From Paraburkholderia solisilvae (GTDB taxonomy: Bacteria; Pseudomonadota; Gammaproteobacteria; Burkholderiales; Burkholderiaceae), in contig NZ_CADIKF010000007.1 in the NCBI RefSeq assembly GCF_902859875.1, positions 62,001 to 126,000 of the forward strand: a stretch of 64,000 nucleotides of DNA, in the 5' to 3' direction. How positions within the stretch are numbered: the stretch's first letter is position 1; every line of letters begins with the position of its first letter. The notes under the pieces were generated by a model. That model worked only from the letters and a program-made list of their open reading frames with translations. It did not search any database and was not told the DNA's origin. Of this stretch, positions 16,845 to 25,226 are shown piece by piece. The position numbers were made by a program, and so were the translations under genes.

Positions 16845-17099
16845 TCACTCATTGCGCTCCTGCAGGATCACGACATTGAGCCGGCGATTTTTCCAGAACA
16901 GGTTGTGAATGCGCGGCTGCAGCATGCGCAGCGCGGCCGGTTCCGTGCCGTTGAAGTTCACCAGCACCGCGGGACGCGAACCGTCGCCGGGCACGTGCTG
17001 GATCTGGTCGTAGACCGGAAAGCCGTATTTGACGAGCAGCGCCTGAATCTCTTCATCCGACGTGCCATCCTCGAGATTGCCGATCACCATGTCCGCCAT
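16845..17099 (-). CDS. Small RRM-like RNA-binding protein
   Basis: Starting at the ATG with AAGGAGAG six bases upstream, the product is 84 residues (MADMVIGNLEDG). The pattern matches an RNA-recognition motif: a first strand MVIGNL (RNP2-like), a helix SDEEIQALLVKYGF, a strand PAVLVNFNG in the RNP1 position, a second helix PAALRMLQPRI and a last strand RRLNVVIL. The aromatic residues usual in RNP1 are partly present (Phe of VNFNG). An RNA target cannot be predicted. It lies 38 bases after the fabI stop and is probably cotranscribed with it. Confidence 0.7.
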   Translation of the reverse strand: MADMVIGNLEDGTSDEEIQALLVKYGFPVYDQIQHVPGDGSRPAVLVNFNGTEPAALRMLQPRIHNLFWKNRRLNVVILQERNE

Positions 17100-17137
17100 G
17101 GCCACTCTCCTTCACTTGAATACCGCCACCTGCGTGG

Positions 17138-17920
17138 CTAGCCCATGATGTTCACGCCGCCGTCGACGTACAGCGTTTCGCCCGACAGGCGTCTTGCGTA
17201 GCGCGTCGCGAGAAACGCGCAGGTGAAGCCGACATCCATGATGTCGACGAGTTCGCCGAGCGGTGCGCGCTCGGCGGCTTCGGTCAGCAGCAGAGCGAAG
17301 TCTTTCAGGCCCGACGCGGCCCGCGTTTTCAGCGGCCCTGGTGAGATCGCATGCACGCGGATGCGCTGCGGACCGAGTTCGTAGGCGAGATATCGCGCGC
17401 TTGCTTCGAGCGCGGCCTTCACCGGCCCCATCACGTTGTAGTTGGGCACGACCTTGTTCGCGCCGTAGTAGCTCATGGTGAACATCGAGCCGCCGTCTTT
17501 CATCAACGGTGCGGCAAGGCGCGCCATGCGGATAAACGAATGACATGAAATGTCCATCGCGCTGGCGAAACCCTGCGCCGAGCAGTTGAGCAGACCGCCT
17601 TGCAGATCGTCCTTCGGCGCCCATGCGATCGAATGGACAAGAATGTCGAGCTTGCCCCAGTCGCTCTGAATGCGCGAAAACACCTTGTCGAAATCGTCCG
17701 GGTTCGACGCGTTCAGCGGCATGAAAATCGGCGCGCCGAGTTCGCGCGCGAGCGGCTCGACATAGGGCTTCGCCTTGTCGTCCGCATACGTGATGGCCAG
17801 TTCCGCACCGAGCTCGCGAAACGCTTTCGCGCAGCCATATGCAATCGAATGCTCGTTGGCGATGCCGGTGACGAGCGCCTTCATGTTGTGCAGAATCGGG
17901 CCGTTAGCGGTGTTCGTCAT
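17138..17920 (-). CDS. fabI: Enoyl-[acyl-carrier-protein] reductase I (FabI-type)
   Basis: The 260-residue product matches FabI: NADH-binding ALVTGIANEHSIAYGCA (FabI-specific GIA...SIA), HSIAWAP in place of the NAG motif, and the active site Tyr161-x6-Lys168 in PNYNVMGPVKAALE, with an upstream Tyr pair in TMSYYGANK. It ends in YVDGGVNIMG. The reaction is the last reductive step of fatty-acid elongation. Housekeeping fabI is normally elsewhere in Burkholderia, so this is probably a second copy tied to acetate kinase and phosphate acetyltransferase. That second-copy status is inference. It lies 22 bases downstream of ackA, so the two are likely one transcript. Confidence 0.93.
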   Translation of the reverse strand: MTNTANGPILHNMKALVTGIANEHSIAYGCAKAFRELGAELAITYADDKAKPYVEPLARELGAPIFMPLNASNPDDFDKVFSRIQSDWGKLDILVHSIAWAPKDDLQGGLLNCSAQGFASAMDISCHSFIRMARLAAPLMKDGGSMFTMSYYGANKVVPNYNVMGPVKAALEASARYLAYELGPQRIRVHAISPGPLKTRAASGLKDFALLLTEAAERAPLGELVDIMDVGFTCAFLATRYARRLSGETLYVDGGVNIMG

Positions 17921-17942
17921 GGTCGGACTCCTCGTGCGCGAA

Positions 17943-19139
17943 TCACAATGTGCCGATGACCGCCTGCGTATGCCGCGCGATCATCAGTTCCTCGTCGGTC
18001 GGAATGGTCCAGACCTCGACGTTGCTCGACGGCGTGCTGATGCGCGGGCCGCCCGCGTCGTTCGCTGCGCCGTCCAGTTCGATGCCGAGCCACGCGGCCT
18101 GTTGCGCCGCGCGCCGGCGGACCTCGGCCGAGTTTTCGCCGATGCCGGCCGTGAACACCAGTGCATCGAGCCCCTGAAGCGCAGCCGCGAGCGAGCCGAT
18201 TTCACGTCCGATCCGGTATGCGTACAGGTCGATCGCAAAACGCGCGCGCGGCGCGTCGCTCGCGAGCAGCTTGCGCATATCGCCTGATACGCCGGACACG
18301 CCGAGCAAACCCGATTCCTTGTAAATCAGATCTTCAATGGCGTGCGCATCCATTTTCAGTTCTTCGAGCAGATACAGGATCACGCCGGGATCCAGACTGC
18401 CGCAACGCGTGCCCATCGGCAAGCCGTCGACGGCGGTAAAGCCCATCGTGCTCGCGACGCTGCGCCCGGCCTGCATCGCGCACATGCTGGCGCCGTTGCC
18501 CAGATGCGCGACGATCGTGCGTCCCGCCGCGGCGCGCGCGGAGAAATCGGGCAAGGCCTGCGCGATGTACTCGTACGACAGCCCATGAAACCCGTAGCGC
18601 CGCACGCCGCGCGAGGTGATCGATTCGGGCAGCGCGAACGCCTGCGCGAGCTCGGCCTGAGAGCGGTGAAACGCGGTATCGAAGCATGCGACCTGCGGCA
18701 GATGCGGGTGCATCGCCGCGACGATGCGGATCGGCTTCAGGTTATGCGGCTGATGCAGCGGCGCAAGCGGCGTCAGCTTGTCGAGTTCGTCGAGCACCTG
18801 CGGTGTCGCGAGCACCGATTTCGCGAACTTCTCGCCGCCATGCACCACACGATGACCGACCGCAATCAGGCGGCTATCGCCGCGGTGACTGGTGAGAAAG
18901 TCCGAGATGGTTTGAATGCCGTCTTCGTGCGACAGTTTTGCGCCGTCGCCCCAGTGCTTTTCGCCGACCTGCGCGCCGTGCTGGTCATAAGCGATAAAAT
19001 GCGGTGCGCTGAACAGCGCCTCCACCTGGCCATGCAGGCCGAGGCCGAGCTCGCCGTCGGCCACGTCGCCTTCCACGTAATAAGCGCGGAACTTGATGCT
19101 GGATGAACCTGCGTTCAGCACGAGAATCACATCGGTCAT
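17943..19139 (-). CDS. ackA: Acetate kinase
   Basis: The 398-residue product begins MTDVILVLNAGSSSIKF, the ASKHA-family acetate kinase signature 1. Others are the GHRVVHGG segment, DTAFH (catalytic Asp region), the VAHLGNGASMCA phosphate loop, SMGFTAVDGLPMGTR and VFTAGIGENS. It converts acetyl phosphate and ADP to acetate and ATP, yielding energy without respiration. The start codon lies four bases after the stop of the phosphate acetyltransferase gene, so the pair forms a pta-ackA operon followed by fabI. An earlier in-frame start at 19172 would overlap pta and lacks family residues. Confidence 0.96.
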   Translation of the reverse strand: MTDVILVLNAGSSSIKFRAYYVEGDVADGELGLGLHGQVEALFSAPHFIAYDQHGAQVGEKHWGDGAKLSHEDGIQTISDFLTSHRGDSRLIAVGHRVVHGGEKFAKSVLATPQVLDELDKLTPLAPLHQPHNLKPIRIVAAMHPHLPQVACFDTAFHRSQAELAQAFALPESITSRGVRRYGFHGLSYEYIAQALPDFSARAAAGRTIVAHLGNGASMCAMQAGRSVASTMGFTAVDGLPMGTRCGSLDPGVILYLLEELKMDAHAIEDLIYKESGLLGVSGVSGDMRKLLASDAPRARFAIDLYAYRIGREIGSLAAALQGLDALVFTAGIGENSAEVRRRAAQQAAWLGIELDGAANDAGGPRISTPSSNVEVWTIPTDEELMIARHTQAVIGTL

Positions 19140-19143
19140 TGCA

Positions 19144-20082
19144 TTACCCCACCACTTTTGTCGTTTGCGCACGCGCCCGCGCGACCAGCACCGCGACCGC
19201 GCAGGACGCGAGCCGCGTCATCACCGAATCGGCGCGGCTCGTCAGGATGATCGGCACACGCGCGCCGAGCACGACACCCGCCGCATCCGCCCCCGCCAGA
19301 AACGACAGGCTCTTCGCCAGCATATTGCCTGCTTCGAGATCCGGCACCATCAGCACGTTCGCACGTCCCGCCACCGGCGAGTCGATCTTCTTGATGCGCG
19401 CGGCCTCGAGGTCGATTGCGTTGTCGAGCGCAAGCGGCCCATCGACGAGCGCACCGGTAATCTGATGCCGATCGACCATCTTGCACAACGCGGCCGCTTC
19501 GATCGTCGACGGCACTTTCGGATTGACCGTCTCCATCGCCGACAGGATCGCGACGCGCACCTGTTCGAACTTCAGCGCGTGGCCGAGATCGATGGCGTTC
19601 TGCAAAATATCGATTTTCTCGTCGAGCGATGGCGCGATATTGACCGCCGCATCGGTAATGATCAACGCATCCGGATGGCCCGGCACGTCCATCACGAAGC
19701 AATGGCTCACGCGCCGCGCGGTGCGCAGCCCATGCTCGCGGCTGACGACCGCGCTCATCAGTTCATCGGTATGCAGGCTGCCTTTCATCAGCGCCTGCGC
19801 GTTGCCTTCGCGCACCAGTTGCACGGCCGCAGCCGCCGCCGCGTGACTGAACGGCGCGTCGACGATCGGATACGGCGCAATATCGATGCCCGACTGCGCG
19901 GCAAGCGCGACGATCCGCTCGCCGGGTCCGACGAGAATCGGCGCGATCAGGCCCATTTGCGCCGCCTCGACCGCACCCCGCAGCGAGCTCTCGTCGCATG
20001 GATGCGCGACGGCGGTCGGCGTCGGCGGCGCGGTCTTGCAATAGTCGATCAGCCGTTGATACTTCTCGTGGTGACGTTCCAT
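19144..20082 (-). CDS. pta: Phosphate acetyl/butyryltransferase
   Basis: Start at MERHHEKYQRL, with GAGGGACC upstream, giving 312 residues, the length of short Pta/Ptb enzymes without the long N-terminal regulatory domains of E. coli Pta. Family landmarks are AAQMGLIAPILVG near the N-terminus, HTDELMSAVV, FVMDVPGHP, ITDAAVNIAPSLDEKIDILQ, and the C-terminal FLAGADAAGVVLGARVPII with TSRADS. It makes acetyl phosphate from acetyl-CoA for the adjacent acetate kinase. Whether acetyl- or butyryl/propionyl-CoA is preferred cannot be read from sequence. The 73-base gap after DUF3141 holds a GC-rich hairpin and an 11-bp tandem repeat. Confidence 0.93.
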   Translation of the reverse strand: MERHHEKYQRLIDYCKTAPPTPTAVAHPCDESSLRGAVEAAQMGLIAPILVGPGERIVALAAQSGIDIAPYPIVDAPFSHAAAAAAVQLVREGNAQALMKGSLHTDELMSAVVSREHGLRTARRVSHCFVMDVPGHPDALIITDAAVNIAPSLDEKIDILQNAIDLGHALKFEQVRVAILSAMETVNPKVPSTIEAAALCKMVDRHQITGALVDGPLALDNAIDLEAARIKKIDSPVAGRANVLMVPDLEAGNMLAKSLSFLAGADAAGVVLGARVPIILTSRADSVMTRLASCAVAVLVARARAQTTKVVG

Positions 20083-20100
20083 GGAGGTCCCTCGCAGACA

Positions 20101-20121
20101 GCCGGCGCAGTGCGCGCCGGC
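20101..20121 (-). repeat. GC-rich hairpin between DUF3141 and pta
   Basis: Arms GCCGGCGC and GCGCCGGC separated by five bases. It lies between two cotranscribed genes, 19 bases before the pta start, so it may act as a partial terminator or mRNA-processing element that adjusts expression of the downstream genes. Confidence 0.5.
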
Positions 20122-20130
20122 ATGGTGCAT

Positions 20131-20161
20131 CGTTCAATGAGCGTTCAATGAGCGTTCAATG
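20131..20161. repeat. 11-bp tandem repeat over the DUF3141 stop codon
   Basis: The unit CGTTCAATGAG occurs at 20131-20141, 20142-20152 and, minus its last two bases, at 20153-20161. The DUF3141 TGA stop (20156-20158) lies inside the last copy, so copy-number slippage would leave the protein end unchanged or nearly so. Confidence 0.75.
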
Positions 20162-22582
20162 TACGGCAGAGGATGCGGGACGCGCACTACGGGCGGCTTT
20201 CAGCGGCAGCAACGCGCGAATGCGCCCGACCATCTCGAGTTGCGCTGCCGTCAGCGCCATGCCCTGCACGCGCTCGTCCTGAGCGAGTTTATCGACCAGC
20301 GTGAGGAAACGCTTGCGCTCGCCGGCATCCTCGAGCAGCGTGGGCAGCGATGCCAGCGCGCGTTCCGGCTCGTAGCGGACGATGATCTCCTGCTCGCCGC
20401 GTATGCGCCGCCACGCATCGTGTTCGAGTGCGGGCAGGTACTCCGCATACTCATCGGCGAGTTCGCGGCGAATCGCGAGCCGCGTGAGCGGCAGCGGTTC
20501 GCCGTGCCGTGCGAGCAGACACGCGGCCCGTGCAATCGCTTCCGTATAGCCGCCTTGCGCGATCGACGCCAGCGCCTCCTTTACGAACGGCAAGTCTTTC
20601 GGATCCGCAACAGGCGCCGCAAGCGGTCCGTCGAGCTCGACCTTATCCGGCGAACGCGCGGCGAACATGTTGCCGTAGAGGCCGAAGAACAGGCTCTCGG
20701 TCGCCGCATCGCGCATCGCCCGGTAGAAGTCGAGCGACGCGCTGACCACTTCGGCGCCGCGCCGCTCGGCCTGGCGAAGCGGGTTCGGACCATCGGCATC
20801 GCTCCTGATGCGGTTCGCCTTCACCGCGTTCGCGGCCGGGCCGAGCCATGCAAGCCATGGGTTCAGATCGGAGAACATCCAGCGTTGCGCGCGCAACGGA
20901 TGGAATTGACGCAGCAGGCCCGCGCTGGTTTCGTTCGACAACGCCTGCACGAACGGCTGCGTGAACAGTTCGTACGCACGCTGATTGAACTCCGACACCT
21001 GTTCGACCGCGTTGAACGGCAACTCGTCGACACGCTTGAACCGGTTGAACTTCGCCGCGATATCTTCGAGCCGGTGCTCGTGAAAATTCACATCGTATTC
21101 GGGCTTGCCGTCCGCCCCTTTGCGCTCCGCGATTTCCATACCGTACAGCCCCGGCGGAAAGGCTTCGATCGCTTCGAGTACCGAAACGATTTGCGAATGT
21201 TCCTTCTTCGCGACCTTGCCCGATACGAAAATGCCCAGATGGCCGATGCTCTGATGCGTGAGGCCGATGATCACCTGACCGCGCGCCTTGATCTCATCAG
21301 TGCTGCCGTAGATATCCGCAACCCAGTTGAACGCCTGCTGCGGCGGCGTGATGTTGTCGCCGAGCGACGCGAACAGGACGATCGGCGACTTGATGTCGCG
21401 CAGGTCGAATGCCGCGCCGCCGGTGCCGCGCACTTCACCCGCCCATAGCTTGTTGCCGACGAACAGATTGCGCGTGATCCATTCGATCTCGTCGCGGTTC
21501 ATCAGGTAGTAGCCACCCCACCAGCGCTCGAAGTCGAGAAAACGCGGCGGTTCCGTATCGGCATGGTCGAACACGTGGTAGTACTTGTCCCACAGGCTGT
21601 TCGCGGGGTTCAGATTTTCAAAGTTCTGCACGAGATGCGCGCCGTCGAACTTGCCGTTGCCGAGGTCGGCGGTAAGCGACGCAAGCCATGTGCCGCCCAG
21701 CATGCCGCCCGCGTAGCGCATCGGATTGTCGCCCTCGCCTTCGCTCCATGCGCCGCTCCAGTACGACATCGGCGCGCCGTTGATCACGACCGGGCCGGTA
21801 TCGTCCGGATCGGACGTCGCGATCATCATCGCGGCCCAGCCGCCCTGGCAGTTGCCGACGATCGCCGGCTTCGGGCTATCCGGATGCAGTTCGCGCACCG
21901 TTTTGACAAAGCGCTGCTCGGCCGCGCACACGTCGAGCATCGTCTGGCCGGGTTCGGGGTCGCGGAAAAACACCACGAAGTAGACCGGGCTGCCCGCGCG
22001 CAACGCGACGCCGACCTGCGAATCGTCCTTGAAACCGCCGATACCGGGGCCGTGCCCCGCACGCGGATCGATGATCACATACGGCCGCTTGCGCGCGTCG
22101 ATCGTCACGCCTTCCGGCGCGCGGATGCGCAACAGCGCATAGTTCACGGGCCGCTCGAACGTGCGGCCGTCGAGCACGGTTTCATAGTCGAAATGCAGCA
22201 CGGGCTTCAGACCTTGCGCGGTCTGATCGACGAACTGGTTGCCGCGCTGACGCAGCGTGTCCCAGAAGAGCACGCTTCGTTGCGCGAAGTCGATCGCATA
22301 GCGGTATGCGCTGAACGGGTCGAATGCCGCGTTGAGCGCGCCTGAAAATGGCGCGGTGAACGGAGCGGCCCATGCGGCGGGCGTGGTGAACGCCGCGCCA
22401 GGCGGCGCAGCCGTTGCGTCGCTCGATGCGCCCGGCGCGGCGCCGTCGCCGGTCTTCGTGTCGAGCGCGTCATGCAAGCGTTCGGTGAAGTTGTGCTGCG
22501 CGACCTGCGCACGCTTCTGGAAGATTCTTGCGACCTTTGCGCCGATCTGTTGACTGTGCGCGAATGGAGTACCTGCGTTCAT
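20156..22582 (-). CDS. DUF3141 alpha/beta-hydrolase-like protein
   Basis: The start at 22582 (GAGG upstream) gives 808 residues. The N-terminal ~95 residues are Ala/Pro-rich and phasin-like in composition. The alpha/beta-hydrolase part covers about residues 130-480: YVIIDPRAGHGPGIGGFKD, then GNCQGGWAAMM as a nucleophile elbow with Cys (G-x-C-x-G) and VLFASLGDNITPP with the acid region; GLTHQSIGHLG may supply the His. This resembles PHA synthase, which also uses Cys. The C-terminal ~250 residues are helical. DUF3141 proteins are annotated as of unknown function. It heads a unit with pta-ackA-fabI, suggesting a role in acyl-CoA or polyhydroxyalkanoate metabolism (inference). Confidence 0.85.
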   Translation of the reverse strand: MNAGTPFAHSQQIGAKVARIFQKRAQVAQHNFTERLHDALDTKTGDGAAPGASSDATAAPPGAAFTTPAAWAAPFTAPFSGALNAAFDPFSAYRYAIDFAQRSVLFWDTLRQRGNQFVDQTAQGLKPVLHFDYETVLDGRTFERPVNYALLRIRAPEGVTIDARKRPYVIIDPRAGHGPGIGGFKDDSQVGVALRAGSPVYFVVFFRDPEPGQTMLDVCAAEQRFVKTVRELHPDSPKPAIVGNCQGGWAAMMIATSDPDDTGPVVINGAPMSYWSGAWSEGEGDNPMRYAGGMLGGTWLASLTADLGNGKFDGAHLVQNFENLNPANSLWDKYYHVFDHADTEPPRFLDFERWWGGYYLMNRDEIEWITRNLFVGNKLWAGEVRGTGGAAFDLRDIKSPIVLFASLGDNITPPQQAFNWVADIYGSTDEIKARGQVIIGLTHQSIGHLGIFVSGKVAKKEHSQIVSVLEAIEAFPPGLYGMEIAERKGADGKPEYDVNFHEHRLEDIAAKFNRFKRVDELPFNAVEQVSEFNQRAYELFTQPFVQALSNETSAGLLRQFHPLRAQRWMFSDLNPWLAWLGPAANAVKANRIRSDADGPNPLRQAERRGAEVVSASLDFYRAMRDAATESLFFGLYGNMFAARSPDKVELDGPLAAPVADPKDLPFVKEALASIAQGGYTEAIARAACLLARHGEPLPLTRLAIRRELADEYAEYLPALEHDAWRRIRGEQEIIVRYEPERALASLPTLLEDAGERKRFLTLVDKLAQDERVQGMALTAAQLEMVGRIRALLPLKAARSARPASSAVH

Positions 22583-23441
22583 AACGTGGGACCTCGTGGT
22601 CGAAGACCGCATAGCCGTGGACAGACGGCAATCCGGGCGCCGCGCATTCGGGCGCCAGCATCCGGCTCGTGGCCGATGCCTCGTTCGGGAAACACGTTTA
22701 ACCGCGTATGTGAACGTATAAGACGCGGGTGTCGTCGCGATGTCAATCAGGAAACAATTGGGCAACGCGCGAGGGAGATGCGCCCAACGCATGGGCGCAA
22801 CGCTGAATCAGCGCTTGTGCATTGTGGCGTGCGGCGTTCGGTCCGGTCAATTGGACCAAGGTCCCATGACGCGTGACAAAAGAGCGCAACCGCGCGTGCG
22901 CGGTGCTTGCGTGGTGTTTGCGTGGTGTTTGCGCGGCGCCGATTGCATGCGGTATTTAAAAAGGCATCCGCAAAGACCCGAAGACGCAAAAAACAGCGAT
23001 GCCAAACATTGACATTCTCGCCATGACATCAGTCGAACTAAACGTATAAGCTTCATCATGGAATATTCGATCGGCGTTGCCTATACTGACTTTCGTTTAG
23101 TAAGCCATCTATGAAATCGCGCGTCGCCGGCGCACCACGCCGCATATCGTGCGATTTACCGCGCAGTTACTGTGTTTCGTGTTTGCTTGCAGCCGGACCG
23201 CACTTTGCGCCCCCATGTCCGGGCTTTATGCATCACGCGTTTGCATGCGCACGTCGCGCGATTCCGCGAGTGCGTGCGGCGGTCATTGCCGCGCTTTGCC
23301 GCCACTGCAGCCTCGATGACGGAACACATCGTTGCCCGGTCACCTGTCCAGCACGAGGTGTGTTCGCCGCGTCACCCGAGTCCCCGTTACGGTTCTGTTC
23401 CGGTTGCACGTCTCTATAACGAACGATGATGAGGAGCGAGC
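22583..23441. promoter_or_regulatory. Divergent regulatory region between DUF3141 and AspT-type antiporter
   Basis: 859 bases between divergent units. It holds a palindrome, TTGGACCAAGGTCC, at 22851-22864 (core GGACC-AA-GGTCC), nearly identical to one at 26672-26685 upstream of PPK2. The 10-mer AACGTATAAG occurs at 22713-22722 and 23041-23050, one on each side. A plausible -10 element TATACT is at 23082-23087 without a good -35, which fits an activator-dependent promoter. Short frames here (23111-23429) have no recognisable features. I found no clear FNR-type TTGAT-N4-ATCAA box. Confidence 0.55.
22851..22866. promoter_or_regulatory. Palindromic candidate operator, copy 1 (TTGGACCAAGGTCC)
   Basis: Core arms GGACC and GGTCC are perfectly inverted around AA. 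It shares 13 of 14 bases with the copy at 26672. Its architecture resembles LuxR-type response-regulator sites such as the DosR box (GGGAC...GTCCC), but the actual binder is unknown. Confidence 0.5.
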
Positions 23442-25133
23442 ATGGACTGGCTAGTACAAACACTTCGGCAATATCCGGAAATCGCGGTTTTCCTGTCGCT
23501 CGGCATCGGTTATTGGGTCGGCGGCAAAAGCTATAAAGGGTTCAGTCTCGGCGCGGTCACCGCGACCCTGCTTGCCGCCATCGCGATCGGCCAGTTGGGC
23601 ATCACGATTTCGGCAAACGTGAAAGCGGTGTTCTTCCTGATGTTTCTGTTCGCGGTCGGCTACGGCGTCGGGCCGCAGTTCGTGCGCGGCATCGCAAAGG
23701 ACGGCATTCCGCAAGCCATCTTCTCCGTCGTGCAATGCCTGCTGTGTCTGGCTGCGCCGGTGATCGCGGCGAAACTCGCCGGCTACTCGATCGGGTCCGC
23801 CGCGGGCCTGTTTGCGGGATCGCAAACCATTTCCGCGTCGATGGGCCTCGCGACCGATGCGATCAACCGTCTCGGCTTACCGGCAGACGACACCAAGGCC
23901 CTGCTCAATGCGATGCCAACCGCATATGCGGTGACCTACATCTTCGGCACCGTCGGCTCGGCACTGATTCTCGCGGCGCTCGGGCCGAAGCTGCTCGGCA
24001 TCGACCTCGTGGCCGCCTGCAAGGAATACGAAGCGAGCCTCGGCGGCGCGAAGGAAATGGGCGGCGCGGGCCAGGCGTGGCACCAGTACGAGTTGCGCGC
24101 GTACCGCGTTCAGCAGGGCGGCCGCGCGGTCGGCCTGACGGTGAGCCAGGCCGAAGCGCTGGTGCCGGACGGCAGCCGTCTCTACATCGAGCGCATCCGG
24201 CGCGGCGGCACGATCGAGGAGGCGCGCATCGACACGGTATTGCAGCCGGACGACATCGTCGCGATTGTCGGCGCACGGGAGCTGCTGGTCGAGCTGCTCG
24301 GGCCGCTCGGCACTGAAGTCGACGATCCGGAACTGCTCGCGGTGCCGGCCGAAGGCGTCGACGTCTACGTGACGAACAAGGACGTCGAGGGCAAAACTCT
24401 GGCCGATCTCGGCAAACGGCCGAACGCGCGCGGCGTGTATATCCGGCGCATCAAGCGCGGCCCGACTGAAACGCTGATTCCGGTCTTGCCGAACACGCAA
24501 CTGCATCGCGGCGATACCGTGATGATCGTCGGCCGCACGCAGGACACGACGGCCGCGGCGAAGGTGATCGGTGTGATCGATCGCCCGTCCGCCTCCGCGG
24601 ATGTCGCGTTTATCGGCATCGCGATCACGATCGGCGCGCTGATCGGCGCGATCGTGATCAAGGTCGGCGCGGTGCCGATCACGCTGTCCACCGCGGGCGG
24701 CGCGCTGATCTCCGGCATCGTGTTCGGCTGGCTGCGTGCGATCCATCCGACCTTCGGCCGCATTCCGGATTCGACACTCTGGTTCATGAACTCGGTCGGC
24801 CTGAATGTGTTTATCGCGGTGGTCGGCATCACCGCGGGGCCCGGCTTTGTCGCGGGGCTGCAGCAACTCGGCATCAGCCTGTTCCTGTGGGGCATCGTCG
24901 CGACCGCGGTGCCGCTGATTCTCGGCATGTTTATCGCGAAGTATGTGTTCCGTTTCCATCCGGCCATCCTGCTCGGCGTCTGCGCGGGCGCGCGCACCAC
25001 GACCGCTGCGCTCGGCATGATCTGCGACGCGGCGAAAAGCCAGGTGCCGGGCCTCGGCTACACGGTCACCTATGCGGTCGGCAATACGCTGCTGACCATC
25101 TGGGGGATGATCGTCGTGATGCTGCTGAGCTAG
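23442..25133 (+). CDS. AspT/YidE-family amino-acid antiporter (aspartate-alanine exchanger type)
   Basis: A 563-residue membrane protein with two blocks of hydrophobic helices (about residues 10-190 and 385-563) separated by two TrkA-C-like (RCK_C) cytoplasmic domains (about 215-380; note [20 protein letters not shown] and [12 protein letters not shown]). The [13 protein letters not shown] segment and the [15 protein letters not shown] repeat near the C-terminus are family signatures. AspT of Tetragenococcus exchanges aspartate for alanine, generating proton motive force. Here the next gene, 93 bases downstream, is glutamate decarboxylase, which suggests a glutamate/GABA exchanger instead (inference). 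Start follows GATGAGGAGCGAGC. Confidence 0.9.
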   Translation: MDWLVQTLRQYPEIAVFLSLGIGYWVGGKSYKGFSLGAVTATLLAAIAIGQLGITISANVKAVFFLMFLFAVGYGVGPQFVRGIAKDGIPQAIFSVVQCLLCLAAPVIAAKLAGYSIGSAAGLFAGSQTISASMGLATDAINRLGLPADDTKALLNAMPTAYAVTYIFGTVGSALILAALGPKLLGIDLVAACKEYEASLGGAKEMGGAGQAWHQYELRAYRVQQGGRAVGLTVSQAEALVPDGSRLYIERIRRGGTIEEARIDTVLQPDDIVAIVGARELLVELLGPLGTEVDDPELLAVPAEGVDVYVTNKDVEGKTLADLGKRPNARGVYIRRIKRGPTETLIPVLPNTQLHRGDTVMIVGRTQDTTAAAKVIGVIDRPSASADVAFIGIAITIGALIGAIVIKVGAVPITLSTAGGALISGIVFGWLRAIHPTFGRIPDSTLWFMNSVGLNVFIAVVGITAGPGFVAGLQQLGISLFLWGIVATAVPLILGMFIAKYVFRFHPAILLGVCAGARTTTAALGMICDAAKSQVPGLGYTVTYAVGNTLLTIWGMIVVMLLS

Positions 25134-25226
25134 CACGCGCCCTCCCTCACGTTGTCCTCTTGTCCGCCGCGCGCACGACGTCGCGCGGCGGGTTCCTGCT
25201 GGTCCTTGAATGGGAAAGAGCGACAT

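Noticed and set aside
22713..23050. 10-mer AACGTATAAG repeated on both sides of the DUF3141/AspT gap
   Set aside because: A single 10-mer pair without symmetry or fixed distance to the starts is weak; only noted within the intergenic entry.
22583..23441. FNR/Anr box expected for a low-oxygen locus
   Set aside because: I looked for TTGAT-N4-ATCAA and close variants by eye and found none, so no such site is claimed.
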